Positions 51,386-61,690 of a stretch of DNA of 64,000 bases are shown piece by piece. Within the stretch, counting starts at the first letter, position 1. Each line of letters begins with the position of its first letter. The stretch comes from Neoarius graeffei (taxonomy: Eukaryota > Chordata > Actinopteri > Siluriformes > Ariidae). Made by a program: the position numbers and the translations under genes. The notes beneath the pieces were generated by a model. It saw nothing but the letters and a program-made list of their open reading frames with translations. It was not told where the DNA came from and searched no databases. The stretch covers positions 63,078,241 through 63,142,240 of the forward strand of contig NC_083577.1 of NCBI RefSeq assembly GCF_027579695.1. Reading direction: 5' to 3'.

Positions 51386-51461
51386 TGCCCCGACCGGGAT
51401 TCGAACCCCGATCTCCTGCGTCGTAGTCAGTGAGCCTTACCACTGTACTATCCAGCTGATA
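51386..51461 (-). other. tRNA-like leader of the LINE
   Basis: Minus strand: GGATAGTACAGTGGTAAGGC (box A-like) and GGGGTTCGAATCCCG (perfect box B and T arm), total about 76 nt, with a CTGACTACG anticodon-arm-like part. The acceptor ends do not pair, so it is not a functional tRNA gene. It may give an internal polymerase III promoter. Confidence 0.7.
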
Positions 51462-51884
51462 CACATATTATATATACACATACATATATACATATACATA
51501 CATACAGCTCAAGTATATTGGCATTATTGGCATGATTGGCATATTGTGCATAATTGGCATTATAATAACAGTATATATATACATATATACATATACATGC
51601 AAACTCCACACAGAAAGGCCCTCGCTGGCCACAGGGCTCGAACTCAGACCTTCTTGTTGTGAGGTGACAGCGCTAACCACTACACCACCGTGCCACTCTA
51701 CAGGTGATTATTTGATTTTCACAAGGTATAAGGATGAAGGGGATTAATCATAACTGACTGCTTATTGTGTATTTTTTCTTTTTTTCTCTTTTGAGTCTTC
51801 GTCTATTTGTTTTATTTTTATTTTGTTCTCCAATGTGAGCGTGGTATTTGTAGTAAACTTATGTGTAGACATATGGATATACAT

Positions 51885-52256
51885 CTCATCTCATTATCTC
51901 TAGCCACTTTATCCTGTTCTACAGGGTCGCAGGCAAGCTGGAGCCTATCCCAGCTGACTACGGGCGAAAGGCGGGGTACACCCTGGACAAGTCGCCAGGT
52001 CATCACAGGGCTGACACATAGACACAGACAACCATTCACACTCACATTCACACCTACGGTCAATTTAGAGTCGCCAGTTAGCCTAACCTGCATGTCTTTG
52101 GACTGTGGGGGAAACCAGAGCACCCAGAGGAAACCCACGTGGACACGGGGAGAACATGCAAACTCCACACAGAAAGGCCCTCGCCGGCCACGGGGCTCGA
52201 ACCTGGACCTTCTTGCTGTGAGGCGACAGCGCTAACCACTACACCACCGTGCCGCC
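51885..52256 (-). mobile_element. tRNA-headed SINE
   Basis: Full length, minus orientation; duplication ATGGATATACAT at 51873-51884 and 52257-52268. Confidence 0.93.
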
Positions 52257-52349
52257 ATGGATATACATATATAATTAATTAATTATATGATATAGTCATA
52301 GAGAATTGATATTTGAATAGTTGAAGTAATAAGTAATATACAGTGTATG

Positions 52350-52351
52350 TA

Positions 52352-52432
<81 letters not shown>
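52350..52432. repeat. TA/CA microsatellite
   Basis: TG, TA and CA runs ending at the family A Tc1 element. Confidence 0.9.
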
Positions 52433-52701
52433 TAGTGCATCTCAAAAAATTAGAATACCATGAAAAAGTTCCTTTTTTAATACTTTAATTCAAAAAGGTC
52501 AACTTTCATATATTCTATATTCATTACATGTAAGGTGAAATATTTAAAGCCTTTTTTTTATTTTGATGATTATGGCTTATAGCTCATGAAAATCAGAAAT
52601 CCAGTATCTCAAATTATTAGAATATTCCCTAAGATCAATCAAAAAAAGGATTTACAATACAGAAATGTCCAACTTCTGAAAAAGTATATTCATTTATACA
52701 C

Positions 52702-53647
52702 TCAATACTTGGTTGGGGCTCCTTTACCATGAATTACTGTATCAATGTGGTGTGGCATGGAGGTGATCAGCCTGTGGCACTGCTGATGTGTTATTGAAGC
52801 CCAGGTTGCTTTGATAGTGGCCTTCAGCGTATCTGTATTTTTGGGTCAGGTGTTTCTCATCTTCCTCTTGACAATACCCCGTAGATTCTCTATGGGGTTC
52901 AGGTCAGGCAAGTTGGCTGACCAATCAAACACAGTAATATCATGGTCAGCAAACCATTTGGTAGTAGTTTTGGCACTGTGGGTAGGTGCTAAGTCCTGCT
53001 GGAAAAGGAAATCAGCATCTCCAAAAAGCTTGTCAGCAGATGGAAGCATGAAGTGTTCTAAAATCTCCTGGTACATGGCTGTGTTGACTTTGGACTTGAT
53101 AAAATACAGTGGACCAACACCAGCAGATGACATGGCACCCCAAATCATCACAGACTGTGGAAACTTCACACTGGGCTTCAAACACCTTGGATTCTGTGCT
53201 TCTCCACTCTTCCTCCAGACTCTAGAACCATGATTTCTAAATTACATAAATGCAAAATGTACTTTCATCTGAAAAGAGGACTTTGGACCACTGAGCAACA
53301 GTCCATTTCTTTCTCTCCTTAGCCCAGATAAGACACTTCTGACATTGTCTCTGGCTCAGGAGTAGCTTGATATTAGGAATGCAAAAGTTGTATCCCCTTT
53401 CTTGAAGATGTCTGTTTGTGATGGGTCTTGATACACTGACACCAGCCTCAGTCCACTCCTTGTGAAGCTCTCCCAAGTTCTTGAATCAACTTTTCTTGAC
53501 CATCCTCTCAAGACTGCGGCCATCTCTGTTGCTTGTGCACCTTTTCCAGCCACCCTTTTCAGCAATGACCTTTTGTGGCTTACCCTCCTTGTGGAGGGCA
53601 TCAGCGATCATCTTCTGGACAACAGTCAAGTCAGCAGTCTTCCCCAT
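52702..53647 (-). pseudogene. Tc1 transposase, family A
   Basis: Starts MGKTADLTVVQKMI. Frameshift after AEKGG, stops after YVI. The catalytic region has FSDESTF, QQDLAPTHSAKT and DLNPIENL, and the C-terminus APTKY. Shorter than the 340-aa norm because of deletions. Confidence 0.88.
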
Positions 53648-53744
53648 GATTGTGGTTGTGTGTACTGAACTAGACCGAGAGATACACCGTGTTCATACTT
53701 ACTCAAACTCGAAATGAAATATTCTAATATTTTGAGATTTTTTT

Positions 53745-53925
53745 TTTTTAAAGATATTTTTTTGGGCTTTTTGCACCTTTATTGGATAGGACAGTGTAGA
53801 GACAGGAAATGACTGGGAGAGAGAGAGACGGGAAGGGATCGGGAAATGACCTCAGGCCGGAATCGAACCCGGGTCGCCCGCATTCATGGTATGGCGCCTT
53901 AACCACCTGAGCCACGACGCCCCCC
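53745..53925 (-). mobile_element. Second SINE family (tRNA-Leu-like head)
   Basis: Minus strand: GTGGCTCAGGTGGTTAAGGC (box A), GGGTTCGATTCCGG (box B), a CT-rich middle, then CCAATAAAGGTGC. Flanked by ATTTTGAGATTTTTTT on both sides. Absent from the corresponding site near 705 in the left duplication copy. Confidence 0.9.
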
Positions 53926-54096
53926 ATTTTGAGATTTTTTTAAATGTTTTTGTACTGTATGCCATACTGATTAAAATTAAAAAATGCTTGAAACATTTTA
54001 GTTTGTGTGTAATGAGTCTATAATATTTTCACTTTCTTAAATAACTGATGGAAAATATTGAACTTTTTCACAATATTCAAATTTTTTGAGATGCAC

Positions 54097-54144
<48 letters not shown>

Positions 54145-54889
54145 AAGCTAGATAATCAATTTATATTGACTAAAGTAGAGGGGTGGGATTAAATAAGTTT
54201 TTACTTCAGCCCACTCCTTTTCGGACATGTAAACTCAAAACTGCTTAATCCTTGTTTGTTTGTATTTTTGTCTTGTTTTCTTTTGTTTTGATATATTATT
54301 ATCTATATTATTTAAGGTTTATTTTCTAATTTAGTGGCTTTTTACATGTTCTTTTTGCAAATGCTGTTTTGCTTTTCTTATTATCTGCTTATTTATTCAT
54401 TGTTTGTTTACATGTTCGAAATAAACCATCATTTTAAAAAAATAATTTTTTTCAAACTTCAAAAGCGGCATTTAAATGTAACGTGCATAGGGCTGTGTCG
54501 CTTATCTATGCCGACTCATATAAAATACTTTGTTTTGAAATACATAAAATAAAATCACAATTCCACCTTAACTTTGAATAGTTTTAGACCAAACTCTATA
54601 GCATCTTGAGTGCTTTTAGGAACAACATTTTCTTTCATAATTCTTCCTCCCATACAAGTGACAAAGTGACTGGCCACCATTTTGCTGAGTTGCTCGAGGT
54701 GATTATCGAGAAATAGTCTGAATTTCTCCACCAATCAGCACACGCGATTTCCTATAATCACCTGCTTATTTATGCTAAAATATTTTAAGGACTTGTTATA
54801 AGCAGCAGCTAAAATGATTTAGTTGCCAAATTGAATGAATATTTAAAATGTTAAACAACAAACAAGGAAACACTTTTAAAATAGCGACA

Positions 54890-54895
54890 TTTATT
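54890..54895 (-). terminator. Candidate dock9 polyadenylation signal
   Basis: AATAAA on the minus strand about 880 bases past the dock9 stop, in a conserved-looking AT-rich UTR. The same hexamer is at 1930-1935 in the duplicated copy. Seen only as a motif. Confidence 0.4.
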
Positions 54896-55774
54896 TAAAA
54901 CAAGCATGAGAGACCATTTGACATACAGTAGAACAGTGACTTTCTATTAAATAGAGACTGAAAAAAATCTCCATTGTGAATATAAAAAGCAGTTGATAAA
55001 CATTTAAAGGAACACTAGTGTGGTAAATGTGTCTGCTCCTTCATTGGCTCCTCTTCTCCACTCTTTGGCAAGAAGGATCAACACCAAGCTTACAGTGTAT
55101 CAAACACAGCAAGAGCTCAGCTTGCTTCATATTGCACTCTATTTAGATATTTATACACGTCATGGCTTTAAAAATATCTCCATCTGAGACATTAAAGTGA
55201 TTTGTGTGTGTGTGTGTGTGTGTGTGTGTGATGCTTATGTTTGTGGATTCCATCATATTTTTTTTCTCATATAAAACAAAGAAAAGTGAAGCTAAATTTG
55301 AAATAAAGAGGCCAAGCCATCTGTAAGACATCTGAAACTGAAATTCTGTACATAAGGTATTATAGAGAGTTTTAAGTTAGAAATGACAAACAAGGAGTAT
55401 GAAACAAATCAGTAAAAAAAAAAAAGAAAGAAAAAACCCACTTGGCGGACGATGGGTATATAACATGTAAAAAGTCTCCACAGGAAACAGTAACTCAGAT
55501 TCCCAGTCAGAATGGGACAGAAATTAAAAATCATTTAAAATATGTTTACCCAAAACCAGCTAATAGGTCACATACTGCTACTCTATTCTCTATTCCAGGG
55601 TCACATGTATGGAACAGAAATTCTATACTGGGTTTTGAAGAGAGAGGAAATGGAGAAACAGATGGAATGAAAAACAAACAAACAAACAAAAACAGTGACA
55701 GAAGACGTCATTTTGCTGTTAAGAGTTGTGTGAAGGTAGTCATACACCAAATGGGAAAGGTTACAGGGTGAAGC

Positions 55775-55900
55775 TCAGACCACAGAAGAGGACGTGGGCA
55801 TGCCCTGGATGCTGGCTGCAGTGGGAGTGCCACTGATGGCATTGAAAATGTGAAGGGAGTCAGGCAGGGGACTCTTCATGACATCTTCCACAGGAGAGAT
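55775..55900 (-). CDS. dock9: dock9 terminal coding exon
   Basis: 41 codons plus [20 protein letters not shown], then [10 protein letters not shown] and TSSSVV at the end. The SVV end resembles a PDZ-binding C-terminus. Joined in phase to the exon at 57165. An identical 126-bp copy exists at 2808-2933. Confidence 0.92.
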   Translation of the reverse strand: MSPVEDVMKSPLPDSLHIFNAISGTPTAASIQGMPTSSSVV

Positions 55901-57824
55901 CTACAGAGAGAGACAACTGGCTTAATAAGATATCAGAATTTAGGAGTGTGGTGGAATAAGGAATATGAACTTCAAATATGCATTTACCATCCAATCTGGT
56001 CATGTTAGCAGAGGAGAAAAAGAGAGAAGAAAATGTTAGACATGGGCACATTGTTGGTTTATGGGTGAAAGACAAGGGCTTCCAAAATATGGAAAAAAGA
56101 AATGTGAAGTGGTCTGAGAAAACCAGCTGGATATTACTGTGGCTGAATTCTGGCAAACTACCAAAACACAAAAAATCAGGTTTGCCTGTAATATAATTTG
56201 ACATCTCAACTTTAAGAAACCATAAATATACATGTTTTCTATTTGCATTTGAGTACTGCCTCATCTAGGGGCGGCACGGTGGTGTAGTGGTTAGCGCTGT
56301 CGCCTCACAGCAAGAAGGTTCTGGGTTCGAGCCCAGCGGCCGACGAGGGCCTTTCTGTGTGGAGTTTGCATGTTCTCCCCGTGTCCGCGTGGGTTTCCTC
56401 CGGGTTCTCCGGTTTCCCCCACAGTCCAAAGACATGCAGGTTAGGTTAACTGGTGACTCTAAATTGACTGTAGGTGTGAATGTGAGTGTGAATGGTTGTG
56501 TGTCTATGTGTCAGCCCTGTGATGACCTGGTGACTTGTCCAGGGTGTACCCCGCCTTTCGCCCGTAGTCAGCTGGGATAGCCTCCAGCTTGCCTGCGACC
56601 CTGTAGAACAGGATAAAGCGGCTAGAGATAATGAGATGAGATGAGATATTGGCTGGCTTTTTTTGTGGTATATCAGATATATTCCATTCAGCTAGCATGA
56701 TACTGAACAAGTTGAAGACAAGACAATCTATCCAGGCTTGGGACTGGAACTAAGGATACACTGGCTTGTGCAATCCCGGTGGCTGGGTATTTTACCTAAT
56801 CTGCATGTCTTTGGACTGTGGGGGAAATTGGAGCACCCGGAGGAAACCCACGCAGACACGGGGAGAACATGCAAACTCCACACATTAAGGCCCCCGTCGG
56901 CCGTGAGGTTCGAACCTGGAACCTTCATGTTGTGAGGTAACAGTGCTAACCACTACACCACTGTGCCTATGTAATATTAATGCATATTAATAAAGTGTAA
57001 AATGAACAATCATGGGATGCAAAAAAGCCACATCTCATCTTTGACCCACAAGTAACATTCTACCCACACACACACACAAATCTTCAGTATAACAGGCTAG
57101 GTAAAACCACCTGACACAGCACAAGTGGCTGTGTGTTGTGCATGTGTTTTTATATATATCTCACCGTCTCATGCATAATTGCAGAGAGTTCCCTGGTGAG
57201 GTCTCTGTAGTTGGCCTTCATTTCATCATGATACTCCTGCTGGTCCTCTTTGATGAGCCTCTCATTAATGCCCAGCCCGTGACCGCATGCCTCCACAAAC
57301 TGCCTGCATACACCACAACACAAATCACGTTATAGCTACCTCACACTTAAAGGGAATTGTTTTTCCTGACTTTTTTCCAGTTTGGAACCTCACACATCGT
57401 CTGGCCTACAGTGTGTAAACTCTTACCTGAACACCTCTTTGAGCTGTTTAACTTTGTTGTCAGGGTATTTCTTAGATGTGGTATCATCAAGGAAAGCTCG
57501 AGCGTAGGCCAATGGGCCAGCATTCACCTAGTGCAGGGACAGCAGGTTAAGCACAAGTAGCAGGTTCTTAGGTCTACATATTTGTACGTCATATTCACAC
57601 TGATGGTATTTTAAAAGCAGCTGGATTGTGTACCTGTACACTGATGCTGCCCTGTAGTTTGAGCTGTAGTTTGATCATATCCACTTCACTTGAGGCACAG
57701 AGCTGCCGGAACTCAGCTACTTTTTTACTCATCTCATCAATAGCCACCTCAATGGGGTTCAGGTCTGTGTGGTGCTGATACATCACTGCTATCCGCTTCT
57801 TAACGTATGGGAAACAGTGTGTGG
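55775..57824 (-). CDS. dock9: Dedicator of cytokinesis 9, 3' end (last four coding exons)
   Basis: C-terminal part of a zizimin-type Rho-GTPase exchange factor (DHR2 domain, Cdc42-directed in mammals). Exons: 57634-57824, 57427-57527, 57165-57303, 55775-55900. Phases join and the frame ends in SSSVV. Recognisable segments are [47 protein letters not shown] and [12 protein letters not shown]. The rest of the gene lies beyond the right edge; 57825 to the window end would be intron. DOCK9 is preferred over DOCK10/11 because SLC15A1 is its neighbour in human, in the same order and orientation. Confidence 0.93.
56268..56645 (+). mobile_element. tRNA-headed SINE in the last dock9 intron
   Basis: Full-length copy with the GATGA tail; target duplication not clear. 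Confidence 0.88.
56790..56968 (-). repeat. SINE head fragment
   Basis: Covers from CTGCATGTCTTTGGACTG to the head (TAACCACTACACCACTGTGC); tail half missing. Confidence 0.85.
57165..57303 (-). CDS. dock9: dock9 exon, second from the end
   Basis: Codes [17 protein letters not shown], then [17 protein letters not shown] to HET: a predicted helical, highly charged C-terminal stretch. Donor GTGAGA. Confidence 0.93.
57427..57527 (-). CDS. dock9: dock9 exon, third from the end
   Basis: Codes [15 protein letters not shown], then [14 protein letters not shown]. Acceptor CACTAG, donor GTAAGA, phase 2 at the end. Confidence 0.93.
57634..57824 (-). CDS. dock9: dock9 exon, fourth from the end (DHR2)
   Basis: 63 codons plus two leading bases: [18 protein letters not shown] through [13 protein letters not shown]. 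This is the core of the C-terminal DHR2 lobe and nearly identical to mammalian DOCK9. Acceptor CCACAG, donor GTACAC. Confidence 0.93.
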
Positions 57825-57935
57825 CTGTGGGAGAAAGAGACTGACTTAGTAATGGAGAATGAGGAATACAGCAAAAGAATGAGCTCAAGAAGATAAAGGA
57901 ACTGTGAAGTCTGGACGATGTGTCTGAATATAGTA

Positions 57936-59538
57936 CAATCCCGATTCCAAAAAAGTTGGGACAAAGTACAAATTGTAAATAAAAACGGAATGCAATAATT
58001 TACAAATCTCAAAAACTGATATTGTATTCACAATAGAACATAGACAACATATCAAATGTCGAAAGTGAGACATTTTGAAATTTCATGCCAAATATTGCCT
58101 CATTTGAAATTTCATGACAGTAACACATCTCAAAAAAGTTGGGACAGGGGCAATAAGAGGCTGGAAAAGTTAAAGGTACAAAAAAGGAGCAGCTGGAGGA
58201 CCAAATTGCAACTCATTAGGTCAATTGGCAATAGGTCATTAACATGACTGGGTATAAAAAGAGCATCTTGGAGTGGCAGCGGCTCTCAGAAGTAAAGATG
58301 GGAAGAGGATCACCAATCCCCCTAATTCTGCGCCCACAAATAGTGGAGCAATATCAGAAAGGAGTTCGACAGTGTAAAACTGCAAAGAGTTTGAACATAT
58401 CATCATCTACAGTGCATAATATCATCAAAAGATTCAGAGAATCTGGAAGAATCTCTGTGCGTAAGGGTCAAGGCCGGAAAACCATACTGGGTGCCCGTGA
58501 TCTTCGGGCCCTTAGACGGCACTGCATCACATACAGGCATGCTTCTGTATTGGAAATCACAAAATGGGCTCAGGAATATTTCCAGAGAACATTATCTGTG
58601 CACACAATTCACCGTGCCATCCGCCGTTGCCAGCTAAAACTCTATAGTTCAAAGAAGAAGCCGCATCTAAACATGATCCAGAAGCGCAGACATATTCTCT
58701 GGGCCAAGGCTCATTTAAAATGGACTGTGGCAAAGTGGAAAACTGTTCTGTGGTCAGACGAATCAAAATTTGAAGTTCTTTATGGAAATCAGGGACACCG
58801 TGTCATTCGGACTAAAGAGGAGAAGGACGACCCAAGTTGTTATCAGCGCTCAGTTCAGAAGCCTGCATCTCTGATGGTATGGGGTTGCATTAGTGTGTGT
58901 GGCATGGGCAGCTTACACATCTGGAAAGACACCATCAATGCTGAAAGGTATATCCAGGTTCTAGAGCAACATATGCTCCCATCCAGATGACGTCTCTTTC
59001 ATGGAAGACCTTGCATTTTCCAACGTGACAATGCCAAACCACATACTGCATCAATAACAGCATCATGGCTGCATAGAAGAAGGGTCCGGGTACTGAACTG
59101 GCCAGCCTGCAGTCCAGATCTTTCACCCATAGAAAACATTTGGCGCATCATAAAACAGAAGATACGACAAAAAAGACCTAAGACAGTTGAGTAACTAGAA
59201 TCCTACATTAGACAAGAATGGGTTAACATTCCTATCCCTAAACTTGAGCAACTTGTCTCCTCAGTCCCCAGACGTTTACAGACTGTTGTAAAGAGAAAAG
59301 GGGATGTCTCACAGTGGTAAACATGGCCTTGTCCCAACTTTTTTGAGATGTATTGTTGTCATGAAATTTAAAAATCACCTAATTTTTCTCTTTAAATGAT
59401 ACATTTTCTCAGTTTAAACATTTATGTCATCTATGTTCTATTCTGAATAAAATATGGACTTTTGAAACTTCCACATCATTGCATTCTGTTTTTATTTACA
59501 ATTTGTACTCTGTCCCAACTTTTTTGGAATTGGGGTTG
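57936..59538 (+). mobile_element. Tc1/mariner element, family C, copy 2
   Basis: CAATCCCGATTCCAAAA and TTTTGGAATTGGGGTTG ends, TA duplication on both sides, 1603 bp. In a dock9 intron, starting 112 bp upstream of the exon at 57634-57824. Confidence 0.95.
58298..59320 (+). pseudogene. Tc1 transposase, family C, copy 2 (two stop codons)
   Basis: 340-codon frame from [14 protein letters not shown] to KGDVSQW without frameshift. Broken only by TGA (CGA in copy 1) at 58987 and TAA (CAA in copy 1) near 59191; both are C-to-T changes. DNA-binding, WSDES, QRDNAKPH and DLSPIENIW motifs intact. Confidence 0.94.
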
Positions 59539-59736
59539 TAATATGATTTGTGGAATTAAATAACTGGATTTATTTTTTCGCGGTCCGGTTTCCATCAAAT
59601 CCTGCGCTCTGATTGGCTGGCAAGCGGGTCCGTATCCTACTGTATGGACCCCAGTTACGGACCTCTGGCGGCTCATTCATTCACAACAACAACAAACATA
59701 GTAGCAATTTGTGTCAACATTTATCTTCTTTTATAA

Positions 59737-60738
59737 TCAGAATCAGAAGCACTTTATTGCCAGGTATGTTACACACATGAGGAATTTGACTCCAGTTCAA
59801 CTTAGCTTTCATAGTACAGACAGAAAGAAAGTATAGGAAAAAAAAAAACACCCACAGAGAGTCTCACTGCAGTGAACTCCAAGGGGAGAATCACGTTTCT
59901 ACAGCGACGGCCTTGAAGGCAGTGCTGGCTGGGAGAGCCAAGATAAGATTGGAATTTGTTTAGACTTAAGATGGGTAGACATGTCCTTTTTCGCTTAACC
60001 CGCTTGTCCATTCTGGCCACCAAAATGATCCACTTCTCTTTGCAAAGCCATCAACTTCTCCATGATGTTATCAATGTTGCGACTCAAGTTCTGAACAGCC
60101 ACAGTCTGAGTGCCGACAGCTCTGCCCACCGCCTCAATCACGTCGGGCAGCTTTGTGGGGCTTTGAACAGCTGCCACCGTTAACTGATTTCCTCGATACA
60201 CCAGGGCAATGCCAAGTCCAATCAGCAAAAATCCTGTGATCATGGTTCCGAATAGGTAAATATCCTCAATGTCCTCCACGGAAAGAATCGCCAAGCACAC
60301 CACACGCCACTTCTCCCAGGCATCCATGGTGTATCTGGCTGCAAACGTTCCGGCAGGACAGGCAGGTTCCCCCAAACCCAGACTTCTTGTCGAGAACATT
60401 GTTCAATTGCGTGAAGTGACCAGTTGATCAAATCCATAATTTCGATTCGGAGAACAGTGCAGGAAGGGTCTCTCAGACAAGACGAGTCCGCAGAAGCAAA
60501 GCAGGAGAGAGGCTTGTCAGGAAGGGAGAGGCTGAGAAATGAGAGATGAGAGGAAAAAATACCCACACATTTTGCTCCTATCAGGACCGGAATGTGTAGG
60601 CATTAAAAAAAAACCTCAGCGCAGCATTCTGTGAAGCACGGAGAAGAATTAACACAACAATTACACAAAAACATAGAAAGTACGAGAGAGCAAAGTCCCG
60701 TGGCAGCCGTCTGCGGCGCCATCTTGGATGGAAAAAAA
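59737..60738 (-). mobile_element. Retroposon-like insert with a membrane-protein frame
   Basis: On the minus strand it ends with GGCAATAAAGTGCTTCTG and TCTGAT repeats, a poly(A)-signal-like retroposon tail. It starts near GGCGCCATCTTGGATG-type sequence on the plus strand at 60715-60730. Inserted in hairpin unit 1; unit 2 lacks it. Class not identified. Confidence 0.6.
59995..60470 (-). pseudogene. Small unknown membrane protein of the insert
   Basis: MDLINWSLHAIEQCSRQE starts in one frame; after one shift near 60390 it continues as PAGTFAARYTMDAWEKW. One strong transmembrane segment (FGTMITGFLLIGLGIALVY) follows, then an amphipathic, coiled-coil-like tail (NLSRNIDNIMEKLMALQRE) and a stop at 59995. 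Full product would be about 150 aa. I do not recognise the family. Layout (short N-terminus, one membrane span, coiled coil) is all that can be said. Confidence 0.55.
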
Positions 60739-60786
60739 AAATTTAATTTTTGATTTTCATCAAAAAAATCTTATAAATTTTACCCC

Positions 60787-61168
60787 CAGTGTGACAAGCG
60801 GGTGCACGACCAGCGCAGTCATGGCTGCAGGAACGGAAGGCTGCTTGCTTGTGCTGGGTTGCCTCCACCCCCCTCCAGTCCTGAGTTTTCATGTTGCAAA
60901 GTGTACTTATTTTGTGCTTATGTGCTGAGGTGTTTTTTTTAATGTTCCCACACTGTACTCCCCACAGGAGCATAGTGTGGAGGTTGCTTTTTCTCCTCCC
61001 CTCTCCTCATGTTACTCTGTTTTTTTCTTTCCATCCCTGTCTTCCTGTCCTGTCTACTCCCCCTCTATCAATTGTATGTATGTGTATATGTACAGATGGG
61101 TTGATGGCCAATTTCGCTGGTACTTGTGACTAGTGACAATAAAGGGTTCATTTATTCATTCATTCATT
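60787..61168 (+). repeat. Retroposon 3' end with CATT tail
   Basis: Ends GTGACAATAAAGGGTTC then ATTCATTCATTC; inserted into hairpin unit 1 between AAATTTTACC and CCAGCATTTC. No coding region found. Confidence 0.65.
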
Positions 61169-61690
61169 TTTGCCAGCATTTCTCAGCATAATAGCATTAA
61201 TTTTACAGCATGGATAGCGATAATGAATGTCTTCACAGCGAAAGTGAGTTTTACTATCCTGAGGAAGAAGAAATAAAAGAAAACATTTCAGGAGAAAGCT
61301 AAAAACCTGTAACTGTTGCTAACGCCGAGCAAAAACATGGCTGAATCCTGAATGACTCGATTTTGTATAAATAGGGGACTACATAGGTGGCAAAATGTAG
61401 TCTTTTTCCTGTCATGGAAGTGCACTTGTATACTGAGGAGGAAGCCATTTGCATTACAGTGAATGAGGATTCAAAATGGCGGCTCGCCTCGGCTCGGTTT
61501 TCCCTTTCGGGCGCTCTCGTTTTCTGTTAGAATTTGGTAAAGAAAAAAATAAAAATATATTATTTACCAGCTTAAGGTCAATCCGTATGTTGAAATACCG
61601 TGACCTCTCGGCCCAGAGGCCCTCGGTCAGTACTTTCAAGACCTCGGTCACGGTATTTCACTATACGGACCTCCCAGCTGGTAAATAACA

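Larger units (their letters stand above)
48165..51461 (-). mobile_element. R4/Dong-clade non-LTR retrotransposon
   Basis: Single-ORF LINE: Myb-like N-terminus, reverse transcriptase, CCHC-type knuckle and a C-terminal restriction-like endonuclease. 5' end with a tRNA-like sequence, 3' UTR with CCCGCCGGGGG hairpin. Flanked on both sides by CA/TA repeats. Confidence 0.88.
47127..51698 (-). mobile_element. SINE blown up to 4.6 kb by nested insertions
   Basis: Tail (CTCAT units) at 47127-47161, body at about 47516-47787, head at about 51597-51698. The 13-bp duplication TACAGGTGATTAT at 47114-47126 and 51699-51711 proves the pieces are one insertion. Inside: a second SINE in the tail (47162-47515) and, in the body, a repeat that itself holds an R4/Dong-type LINE. 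Confidence 0.92.
52435..54096 (-). mobile_element. Tc1/mariner element, family A, full copy
   Basis: GTGCATCTCAAAAAATTAG at the left, AAATTTTTTGAGATGCAC at the right, TA at the left edge. It contains a 181-bp SINE. The right part is copied at 1-862. Confidence 0.92.
53047..55983. repeat. Segmental duplication, right copy
   Basis: Partner of 1-3016. Similarity stops at 55983, inside the last dock9 intron. The right copy is next to the remaining dock9 exons and is therefore probably the original. Confidence 0.93.
59565..61690. mobile_element. Hairpin DNA transposon, tandem unit 1 (interrupted)
   Basis: Shares its sequence in order with unit 2 (61691-62430): TTGCGGT-like start, CCATCAAATCCTGCGCTCTG, ACAACAACAA, TTACAGCATGGATAGCGATA, then a long hairpin (ATTTACCAGCT...AGCTGGTAAAT). 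Two inserts split it: about 59737-60738 and 60787-61168. Confidence 0.8.

Noticed and set aside
51386-51461. Functional tRNA-Arg gene
   Set aside because: The T arm is good, but the 5' and 3' acceptor strands do not pair and the anticodon stem is imperfect.
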